Below are positions 1 to 5,128 of a stretch of 5,128 bases of DNA, piece by piece. Made by a program: the position numbers and the translations under genes. The notes below the pieces were generated by a model. It worked only from the letters and a program-made list of their open reading frames with translations, had not been told where the DNA came from and made no database searches. The stretch's first letter is position 1; each line of letters opens with the position of its first letter. The DNA is taken from assembly GCA_021804195.1 (NCBI GenBank), contig JAJZKJ010000214.1, positions 1 through 5,128 on the forward strand, in the 5' to 3' direction. Source of the stretch: Acidobacteriota bacterium. Its GTDB lineage: Bacteria > Planctomycetota > Phycisphaerae > WQYP01 > JAJZKJ01.

Positions 1-2307
1 CCCGAGCCTAACTACGGGCAGAACCAGCTCTACATTTCCGACACCTATTTTTACTCCGACTTCTGGTACCGCAGCGAATTCAGCGCGCCCGCTCTCGCCG
101 AGGGCGATCATCTCTGGCTGCAGTTCGAGGGCGTGAACTGGAAGGCGGACGTCTATTGCAACGGCCATCATCTGGGCCGGATCGAGGGCGGATTCCAGCG
201 CGGCCGGTTTGATCTGGCGCCTTATCTGAACGCAAGCGGCGCGAATGCCCTGGCGGCGCGCATGATCAAAAACGATACGCCCGCCAGCGTGAAGCAGAAA
301 ACTTTCCTCAGCGCCGGCAAAAACGGGGGCGGCCTGGGCATTGACAACCCCACTTTCCATGCCTCCATCGGCTGGGACTGGATTCCCACCATCCGCGGCC
401 GCAACACCGGGCTGTGGAATCGCGTGTATCTGCGGCGCTCGGGCCCGGTGACGGTGGAAAATCCCATGCTCACGACGGTGCTGCCGGACCCTACACGGGC
501 GGCGGCCGAAGTCACGATCGAGGCGGAAGTCGTGAACCATTCCGCCGCCGCGATCACGGGCGCGCTTGAAGGACAACTCGGAGAGCTGCGCTTTTCACAG
601 CCGGTGCAACTGGCCGCCCGGGCGCGGCAATGGGTGCGCTTTTCACCCCGGGATTTTCCCGGGCTGCGCATTTCCCAGCCCAGGCTCTGGTGGCCGGCGG
701 GCTATGGCGAGCCGGTTCTGCACCGGCTGGAGCTGCGCTTTACTCCCACGGGGCAGAATGCCAGCGACACCCGCGTCCTGCAGGCCGGGCTGCGGCAGAT
801 GACAAGCAGCCAGGAAGGCGGCGCGCTGCGGCTGTGGATCAACGGCCGCCGCTTCATTCCCCGCGGCGGCAACTGGGGGTTCAGCGAAGCGCTGCTGCGC
901 TATCGCGGGCGGGAGTACGACACCGCCGTGGACTTTCACCGCCAGATGCACTTCACCATGATCCGCAACTGGGTGGGACAGATCGGGGAAGACGCATTTT
1001 ATGAGGCCTGCGACCGCCATGGAGTGATGGTGTGGCAGGATTTCTGGCTGGCCAATCCCTGGGACGGCCCCATACCCAAAGACGACGCCATGTTCCTGGC
1101 CAACGCCCGGGACACGGTGCTGCGCATCCGCCATCATGCCTCGATGGGGCTGTACTGCGGACGCAACGAGGGCTTTCCGCCGCGTCCGCTGGAAGCGGGC
1201 ATTGAGGCCATCCTGCGCGAACTGCATCCCGACCTGGCCTATATTCCCAGCTCGGCCGACGTTTCGGTCAGCGGCCACGGGCCGTATCAGGCCATGCCGC
1301 TGGAATTTTATTTCACCCGCGGCGAGACCCGCCATCTGCACAGCGAGATGGGCATGCCCAATATCCCCTCGCCCGAGAGCGTGCGCGCCATGATGCCGGC
1401 CGCCGGCCGCTGGCCGCAGGGGCTGGACTGGGGGCTGCACGACTTCTGCCTGGCCGGCGCGGCCAACGGCCAGGCCTATCTCCGCATGCTGGAAAACGCC
1501 TATGGCGGCAGCGCGCAACTGGATGAATGGATCTGGCTGGCCCAGTTGATCGGCTATAACGGCTATCGCGCCATGTACGAGGCGCAGGGCGCGCACCGCA
1601 TGGGCCTGCTGATCTGGATGAGCCATTGCTGCTGGCCCTCGTTCGTCTGGCAGACCTACGACTATTTCTTCGACTGTCCGGCCGCCTACTACGGCTGCCG
1701 CAAGGCGAGCGAGCCGCTGCATATTCAATGGAACGCCGCCAGCGACATGATGGAAGTCATCAACTACAGCGCCGGGGCGCGGGCGGGGCTGGAGGCGCGG
1801 GCGGAAATTTTCAATCTCGACGGCCGCCGCGTCTGGAGCGGCGCGGCGCCGCTCACCAGCGAGGAAGACAGCTGCGTTCCCACGCTGCGCCTGCCCTACC
1901 CGGCGGGCATTTCATCCGTGCACTTTCTCCGGCTGCGGCTCAGCCAGGCCGGGCGGCTGCTCTCGCAAAACCTGTACTGGCGCGGGCTGGAGCCGGAAAA
2001 CTACCGGGCCTTGCGCGACCTGCCTCCGGCCCGGGTCACGCTGCGGCAGAGCCGGCGCCAGGCGGCCGGCGTCTGGCGGCTGACGGCGACGCTGCATAAC
2101 AGCTCGGCCGCGCCGGCGCTGCTCACCCGGCTGCAGGCCGTGGGGGCGCGTGACGGCCGGCGCCTGCTGCCCGCGTTTTTTGACGACAACTACGTGACCC
2201 TGATGCCGGGCGAGAGCCGCACTTTGCACGCCCGCCTGCGCGCGGCCGATGCCCGCGGCCAGGCGCCGCGCCTTATTCTGGACGGGTGGAATGTCACAAC
2301 GGCCTAG
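1..2307 (+). CDS. GH2 glycoside hydrolase, beta-mannosidase / exo-beta-glucosaminidase-like, 5'-truncated by window
   Basis: The reading frame is open from base 1 to TAG at 2305-2307 (768 codons). An apparent GTG start at 133 is an internal valine of the sugar-binding domain (FEGVNWKADVYCNG), so the true start lies upstream; relatives are usually about 850-950 residues. Visible domains, in window codons: jelly-roll sugar-binding domain about 1-145 (GWDW at 124-127), an Ig-like domain about 148-270, a TIM barrel from about 278 (NGRRFIPRGGNW) to about 570, then C-terminal Ig-like domains ending in DGWNV. The likely acid/base is Glu390 in CGRNEG and the likely nucleophile is Glu449 in HSEMGMP, so catalysis looks intact. 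The stretch IPRGGNW...DFHRQM...VWQDFW resembles plant mannosylglycoprotein endo-beta-mannosidase and CsxA-type glucosaminidases. By family it removes beta-linked mannose or glucosamine with retention of configuration; the substrate cannot be read from the sequence. Any signal peptide would be outside the window. G+C is very high, unlike the genes downstream. Confidence 0.92.
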   Translation, partial: PEPNYGQNQLYISDTYFYSDFWYRSEFSAPALAEGDHLWLQFEGVNWKADVYCNGHHLGRIEGGFQRGRFDLAPYLNASGANALAARMIKNDTPASVKQKTFLSAGKNGGGLGIDNPTFHASIGWDWIPTIRGRNTGLWNRVYLRRSGPVTVENPMLTTVLPDPTRAAAEVTIEAEVVNHSAAAITGALEGQLGELRFSQPVQLAARARQWVRFSPRDFPGLRISQPRLWWPAGYGEPVLHRLELRFTPTGQNASDTRVLQAGLRQMTSSQEGGALRLWINGRRFIPRGGNWGFSEALLRYRGREYDTAVDFHRQMHFTMIRNWVGQIGEDAFYEACDRHGVMVWQDFWLANPWDGPIPKDDAMFLANARDTVLRIRHHASMGLYCGRNEGFPPRPLEAGIEAILRELHPDLAYIPSSADVSVSGHGPYQAMPLEFYFTRGETRHLHSEMGMPNIPSPESVRAMMPAAGRWPQGLDWGLHDFCLAGAANGQAYLRMLENAYGGSAQLDEWIWLAQLIGYNGYRAMYEAQGAHRMGLLIWMSHCCWPSFVWQTYDYFFDCPAAYYGCRKASEPLHIQWNAASDMMEVINYSAGARAGLEARAEIFNLDGRRVWSGAAPLTSEEDSCVPTLRLPYPAGISSVHFLRLRLSQAGRLLSQNLYWRGLEPENYRALRDLPPARVTLRQSRRQAAGVWRLTATLHNSSAAPALLTRLQAVGARDGRRLLPAFFDDNYVTLMPGESRTLHARLRAADARGQAPRLILDGWNVTTA

Positions 2308-2392
2308 AACAGTTGCAACGCCGAGCCGCGGCGCACGAAGGTTCTTTCGCAGAGGGTTCTGAGAAACGAGCCGGCCTGAGTTGGCTTCCTTC

Positions 2393-2427
2393 TGCCTTTC
2401 GTTGGTAAGGCATAAGCGATTATTATG
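2393..2427. promoter_or_regulatory. Two adjoining inverted repeats upstream of the antitoxin, candidate operator
   Basis: TGCCTT at 2393-2398 is matched by AAGGCA at 2407-2412 (6 bp, 8-base spacer). CATAA at 2411-2415 is matched by TTATG at 2423-2427 (5 bp, 7-base spacer). The two repeats share bases 2411-2412 and lie just before the ribosome binding site. A TATTAT element at 2421-2426 could be a -10 box inside the second repeat, but no convincing -35 box is spaced correctly. Antitoxins of this class commonly repress their own operon by binding such repeats near the promoter. The operator role is inferred from position and symmetry only. Confidence 0.4.
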
Positions 2428-2428
2428 T

Positions 2429-2435
2429 AAGGAGG
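2429..2435 (+). promoter_or_regulatory. Strong Shine-Dalgarno sequence that decides the antitoxin start
   Basis: AAGGAGG is a near-perfect anti-16S match. It lies 8 bases before ATG 2444, which is in frame with the AbrB domain. Another ATG at 2440 is too close to the site and is in a different frame, and the upstream in-frame TTG at 2381 has no such site, so 2444 is the preferred start. Confidence 0.75.
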
Positions 2436-2443
2436 GAACATGT

Positions 2444-2758
2444 ATGTCATCCACCTCACGCAACTCGGTTACGACCATTGAGGCGACGATTACCTCCAAA
2501 GGCCAGGTCACACTTCCCAGCGAATTGCGGAAGAGGCTCGGGCTGCAAAAAGGCAGCCGTATCCGGTTCAGCATTCCAGCCAGCGGCCCCGTCCAGGTGG
2601 AACCCGTGCGCCACACCATTGAGGATCTATGGCGGATGGCCGATGCGGGGCCGAAGCCCACGCGTGTCATGAGCTTTGAGGAAATGAACGCAGCCAAGGC
2701 GGGAAAGAACGGGTCATGCTGGCCGCTGACACAAACGTCTGGGCGCGAGCCTGCCTGA
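2444..2758 (+). CDS. vapB: AbrB/SpoVT-fold antitoxin of a VapBC-type toxin-antitoxin pair
   Basis: This protein of 104 residues carries a swapped-hairpin AbrB/MazE DNA-binding domain at about residues 12-45 (ATITSKGQVTLPSELRKRLG, then LQKGSRIRF). The rest is an acidic and amphipathic tail including EDLWRMADAG and MSFEEMNAAKA, the part that in such antitoxins wraps and neutralises the toxin. It should bind the cognate PIN toxin and, with it, repress the operon. ATG 2444 is chosen for its Shine-Dalgarno sequence; the frame is also open upstream to a TTG at 2381, but those residues do not look like the family. The 3' end overlaps the toxin gene by 43 bases, so the last residues (GSCWPLTQTSGREPA) are written over the toxin's DTN-motif codons and are probably not functionally conserved. 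Family assignment is firm; the partnership is inferred from adjacency. Confidence 0.87.
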   Translation: MSSTSRNSVTTIEATITSKGQVTLPSELRKRLGLQKGSRIRFSIPASGPVQVEPVRHTIEDLWRMADAGPKPTRVMSFEEMNAAKAGKNGSCWPLTQTSGREPA

Positions 2759-3105
2759 ATGACGACACCCGACAAGCACAACGAGCCCGCACGGCGATTG
2801 CGGAAGCCTGCGCGACAGACGGCATTTTCGTGCCGCTCCTCGTTCTAGCAGAACTCTTCTGGGTTCTTGCTGGAGTGTGGGAGAAAGAGCGCGTGCTCGA
2901 CACGCTAGAGCACATCTTCAACACCGATGGAGTGACTGTCGAATCTCATGCTCTGGCTGAACGGGCGCTGAAGGATTTACGCATGGGCGGAGCAGGCTTC
3001 GCCGACCGCCTGATTGCCGAGGCCGCCTTTGCCGAAGGCGTGCGCGAGATCCTCACCTTCGACAAAGCCCTTGCCCGCCAACCACGCGTACGCCGGCTGC
3101 ACTGA
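2716..3105 (+). CDS. vapC: PIN-domain ribonuclease toxin, VapC family
   Basis: This protein of 129 residues is the usual length of a single-domain PIN toxin. The acidic metal-binding residues are all in place: Asp5 in the N-terminal DTNVW motif, Glu46 in VLAELFWVL, Asp97 in GFADRLIAEAA and Asp116 in ILTFDKAL. By family it is a Mg2+/Mn2+-dependent endoribonuclease that stops translation by cutting tRNA or rRNA when free of antitoxin; the target RNA is not readable here. ATG 2716 is required to include the DTN motif. It lies inside the end of the antitoxin gene in another frame, with only a weak purine-rich site (GGGAAAG at 2701-2707), which suggests translational coupling and lower output than the antitoxin. 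The catalytic set is complete and no frameshift is seen, so the toxin is probably active. Confidence 0.9.
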   Translation: MLAADTNVWARACLNDDTRQAQRARTAIAEACATDGIFVPLLVLAELFWVLAGVWEKERVLDTLEHIFNTDGVTVESHALAERALKDLRMGGAGFADRLIAEAAFAEGVREILTFDKALARQPRVRRLH

Positions 3106-3116
3106 AAGTGGCGCAT

Positions 3117-3137
3117 GATGTCCTCATCGCTGACATC
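3117..3137. repeat. Inverted repeat after vapC, possible weak hairpin
   Basis: GATGTC at 3117-3122 pairs with GACATC at 3132-3137 across a 9-base loop, starting 12 bases after the vapC stop codon. It could be a transcript-end hairpin, but no T-run follows, so a Rho-independent terminator is not supported. Confidence 0.3.
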
Positions 3138-3167
3138 GAGGCTCGCATGAACTAAGGATCAAAGGAA

Positions 3168-3180
3168 GAAACGCTGTTTC
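3168..3180. repeat. Short perfect inverted repeat upstream of the Abi_C gene
   Basis: GAAAC at 3168-3172 and GTTTC at 3176-3180 flank a 3-base centre, 22 bases before the start codon at 3203. It may be an operator half of the regulatory region or a small RNA hairpin; it is short enough to be chance. Confidence 0.25.
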
Positions 3181-3193
3181 ATATTCGCTGGAG

Positions 3194-3204
3194 ACTAGCC
3201 TAGT
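3194..3204. promoter_or_regulatory. Palindrome across the Abi_C start codon, candidate operator
   Basis: ACTAG-C-CTAGT is a perfect 11-base palindrome (5+1+5) whose right arm overlaps the GTG start at 3203. It contains two CTAG tetramers. A protein bound here, or a folded RNA, would block initiation. The function is inferred from position only. Confidence 0.3.
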
Positions 3205-4006
3205 GAAAGAAATACTCAGTAGAGCGACGCGCAACGAATTTCGTGAAGCATTCACATGCTTCACTTTGTTCGAAATAACAACCATGTTCGACGCTGGTGA
3301 ACTATCACCAAACGCAAGCCACACTCCGAAGGTCGGCGGCCAGCGGCGTGGTTTGGTTGAACAATACTATGCGGCCATCGACTTTACCGATCCTGAGAAC
3401 GTTCAACAAGTCCTCAAAGCCTACGAAGAAATCCTTCTTAAACTGGATGCGCCAGGTTCCACCAGGATTGACGATCAAAAGCGCAAGGAAATAATCCAAA
3501 AGCTCTTAATGCGGATGGAACACGATGGGTTTCGTTACGAACAGCGCCGCTTCATTTCAGACCGCTTCGCAACGCAGATCCTCCAGACGCCTTCAATTGT
3601 GTCGCTTACTTCCTCATCAATCGAGGAGCATATCGAAAAGGCGCGTGACAAGATCACGCAAAAAGATTTTGCCGGAGCGATCACGAACGCATATACATTA
3701 GTAGAGGATTTTCTCAAGGAAATTCACAAACAGGTTAACGCGCCATTTAAAGAAGGCGAAGGCGACATCCGCTCACTCTACATATCTGTCTCCGATGCGC
3801 TGAATCTGAACCCCAAAGGGGAAAATCTGGAAAGCCACTTGCGAACAATTTTACAGGGTCTGAAAAGCGTCATTGGCGGTCTCTACGAAGTAGCCAACAA
3901 GGCGAGCGATCGCCATGCGCGCAAATACAGTCCCGCAGAACACCACGCGAAGCTAGCAGTCAACTCAGCTCTTACAATTTGCAGAATTTGTACTGGACAG
4001 CTATAA
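3203..4006 (+). CDS. Abi_C (abortive infection C-terminal) domain protein, probable phage-defence factor
   Basis: This protein has 267 residues and no signal peptide or membrane segment, so it is probably cytoplasmic. The N-terminal part (about 1-60, ATRNEFREAFTCFTLFEITTMFDAGEL) looks like the lead-in found in this family, followed by a charged helical middle. The C-terminal half carries the Abi_C signature: AGAITNAYTLVEDFL at 157-171, a helix with GLKSVIGGLYEVANKASDRHARKY ending at Tyr242, then HHAKLAVNSALT. Abi_C proteins are linked to abortive phage resistance; the domain resembles HEPN-type RNases, but the mechanism here is unknown. At the HEPN-like motif (usually RN...D.H) Asn232, Asp236 and His238 are present, while the expected Arg position is Ala231. 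The GTG start has only a weak GGAG 9 bases upstream; the frame is open back to 3134 without a better start codon. The gene lies 36 bases before mod on the same strand and has much lower G+C than the GH2 gene, as expected for a mobile defence gene. Confidence 0.8.
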   Translation: MKEILSRATRNEFREAFTCFTLFEITTMFDAGELSPNASHTPKVGGQRRGLVEQYYAAIDFTDPENVQQVLKAYEEILLKLDAPGSTRIDDQKRKEIIQKLLMRMEHDGFRYEQRRFISDRFATQILQTPSIVSLTSSSIEEHIEKARDKITQKDFAGAITNAYTLVEDFLKEIHKQVNAPFKEGEGDIRSLYISVSDALNLNPKGENLESHLRTILQGLKSVIGGLYEVANKASDRHARKYSPAEHHAKLAVNSALTICRICTGQL

Positions 4007-4042
4007 ACATCAACAAAAATTGAAACTTAAGAAAGCCTGGGC

Positions 4043-5128
4043 ATGAATAAAAAGCAGAAATTGGAATTGATGTGGATTGGCAAAGAGAACCGACCGAAGC
4101 TGGAGCCGCGCATCTTGCTGGAAGATCCGGAAAAGAGCTGCCACGCCAAACAGCGCGTAAGCGAAAACGACATCTTCGACCACCGGCTGATCTTCGGCGA
4201 CAACCTGCTCGCGCTCAAGGCGCTGGAGCAGGAATTCGCCGGGAAGGTGAAGTGCGTCTTTATTGACCCTCCTTATAACACTGGCTCTGCATTCGCACAC
4301 TACGACGATGGCATAGAGCATTCCATCTGGCTTTCCCTGATGCGGGATCGGCTTGAATTGATTCGCAACCTACTTTCTGCGGACGGCTCTCTTTGGATCA
4401 CGATTGACGATAACGAAGCACATTATCTCAAAGTTCTCTGCGACGAGATTTTTGGGCGTATAAACTTTGTTTCAAATGTGATATGGCAAAAGAAATTCTC
4501 ACCACAAAACGACGCAAAATGGATTAGCAACAGCCATGACCACATACTATGTTATGCGGTGAACAAGAGCCTTTGGTTTCCGAACGCACTTCCTCGTTCC
4601 GCTGGAATGGATGAACGATATAAAAACCCAGATGATGATCCCCGTGGTCCGTGGACGGCAACCGATCTCACGAGAGCCGAGCATCGCGATAGAGATTTCT
4701 GGGGATTGGTCACCCCTTCTGGAAAGACTGTATTTCCAGCTAAAGGCCGAAGCTGGAGTCGCCCCAAAGATAATATCGAAAAACTGAAAGACGATGGCCG
4801 TTTATGGTTCGGGCCTAAGGGCAAGAATTTACCACGATTGAAAAAGTATTTGAATGAAATGGATGGTGGCGTTACTCCACAATCCATCTGGTTGCACGGC
4901 GAGGTCGGCAATAATCAAGAGGCCAAAAAAGAAATTCTGCAAATCAACGCCGATACCGTGTTTGACACCCCAAAACCAGAAAGACTGATTCAGCGCATAC
5001 TAAATTTAGCTACCATTTCCGGAGATACTATCCTCGATTCCTTTGCCGGCTCCGGCACAACCGGCGCTGTCGCCCACAAAATGGGCCGCCGCTGGATCAT
5101 GGTTGAACTCGGCGAGCACTGTCACACC
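4043..5128 (+). CDS. mod: Type III restriction-modification methyltransferase (Mod subunit), 3'-truncated by window
   Basis: The frame is open from ATG 4043 to the last base (362 codons) with no stop. The ATG follows an in-frame TAA at 4028-4030 and a modest AAGAAAG site at 4029-4035. It is an adenine-N6 DNA methyltransferase of the beta class: the catalytic DPPY (motif IV) is at residues 75-78 followed by NTG, then ITIDDNEAHYLKVLCDEIFG, SHDHILCYA (about 164-172), a target-recognition region to about 300, a TPKPE motif at 309-313, and the S-adenosylmethionine-binding FAGSGTT (motif I) at 334-340. The opening LELMWIGKENRPKLEPRILLEDPEK and the stretch GVTPQSIWLHGEVGNNQEAKKEI are typical of type III Mod proteins. 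Mod sets sequence specificity, methylates one strand of the site, and complexes with the Res helicase-nuclease, which would be expected downstream but is not in the window. Codon-level G+C is high at both conserved ends and low in between. Confidence 0.93.
   Translation, partial: MNKKQKLELMWIGKENRPKLEPRILLEDPEKSCHAKQRVSENDIFDHRLIFGDNLLALKALEQEFAGKVKCVFIDPPYNTGSAFAHYDDGIEHSIWLSLMRDRLELIRNLLSADGSLWITIDDNEAHYLKVLCDEIFGRINFVSNVIWQKKFSPQNDAKWISNSHDHILCYAVNKSLWFPNALPRSAGMDERYKNPDDDPRGPWTATDLTRAEHRDRDFWGLVTPSGKTVFPAKGRSWSRPKDNIEKLKDDGRLWFGPKGKNLPRLKKYLNEMDGGVTPQSIWLHGEVGNNQEAKKEILQINADTVFDTPKPERLIQRILNLATISGDTILDSFAGSGTTGAVAHKMGRRWIMVELGEHCHT

Noticed and set aside
133..135. GTG as the start of the GH2 gene
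   Set aside because: It lies inside the conserved sugar-binding domain, and the frame continues open with family-like sequence (YGQNQLYISDTYFYSDFWYR) back to base 1.
643..1728. Long antisense open frame (361 codons) opposite the GH2 gene
   Set aside because: The + strand frame carries recognisable GH2 domains and both catalytic glutamates. The antisense translation is Ala/Gly/Val/His-rich with no known motif, as expected for a stop-poor shadow frame in very GC-rich DNA.
2319..2349. Hairpins after the GH2 stop (CGCCG/CGGCG at 2319-2333 and CGAA/TTCG at 2336-2349) as a terminator
   Set aside because: The stems are only 4-5 bp and no T-run follows; GC-rich DNA yields such matches by chance.
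1912..2781. Antisense open frame spanning the GH2 end, the intergenic region and the antitoxin
   Set aside because: It crosses two well-supported + strand genes and their intergenic control region, shows no recognisable domain, and changes composition along its length.
4010..4321. Minus-strand open frames across the start of mod
   Set aside because: They lie opposite the conserved Mod N-terminus including the DPPY motif and have no recognisable content.
4043..5128. Simple-sequence repeat tract for phase variation of mod
   Set aside because: Type III mod genes are often phase-variable through repeat tracts, but the longest unit repeat seen is GAT x3 near 4631, which is too short to count.
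1..5128. CRISPR array, tRNA/rRNA gene or insertion sequence
   Set aside because: No regularly spaced repeats, no tRNA-like cloverleaf and no transposase-like reading frame or terminal inverted repeats were seen by reading both strands.

Overview
The window holds five genes, all on the + strand. They fall into two parts that differ in base composition. Bases 1-2307 are very GC-rich (a sampled 60-base line at 1741 is about 70% G+C) and carry the 3' part of a large glycoside hydrolase family 2 gene. From about 3106 onward composition falls (a sampled line at 3241 is about 43%, and parts of the methyltransferase are about 35%) and the genes are of defence type. This suggests a GC-rich bacterium with a polysaccharide- or glycan-degrading lifestyle, whose chromosome carries a laterally acquired defence segment next to a metabolic gene. 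Verrucomicrobiota, Acidobacteriota or a similar group is possible, but the sequence alone does not fix the taxon.

Layout. (1) 1-2307: beta-mannosidase/exo-glucosaminidase-like GH2 enzyme, 5' end outside the window. (2) 2308-2443: intergenic region with two adjoining inverted repeats and a strong Shine-Dalgarno sequence. (3) 2444-2758 and 2716-3105: overlapping toxin-antitoxin pair, an AbrB-type antitoxin followed by a PIN-domain VapC toxin. (4) 3106-3202: short intergenic region with three small inverted repeats, one lying across the next start codon. (5) 3203-4006: protein with an abortive-infection C-terminal (Abi_C) domain. (6) 4043 to the window end: N-terminal 362 codons of a type III restriction-modification DNA methyltransferase (Mod). 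It holds both the DPPY and the FAGSG motif but runs off the 3' edge, so the matching Res subunit, if present, lies outside.

The antitoxin and toxin form one translationally overlapping unit that probably represses itself through the upstream inverted repeats. The Abi_C gene sits 36 bases upstream of mod on the same strand with no terminator visible between them, so the two may be co-transcribed. An abortive-infection-type effector travelling with a type III R-M system is the most interesting arrangement here. The GH2 gene appears to be host-type flanking DNA with no functional link to the defence genes.
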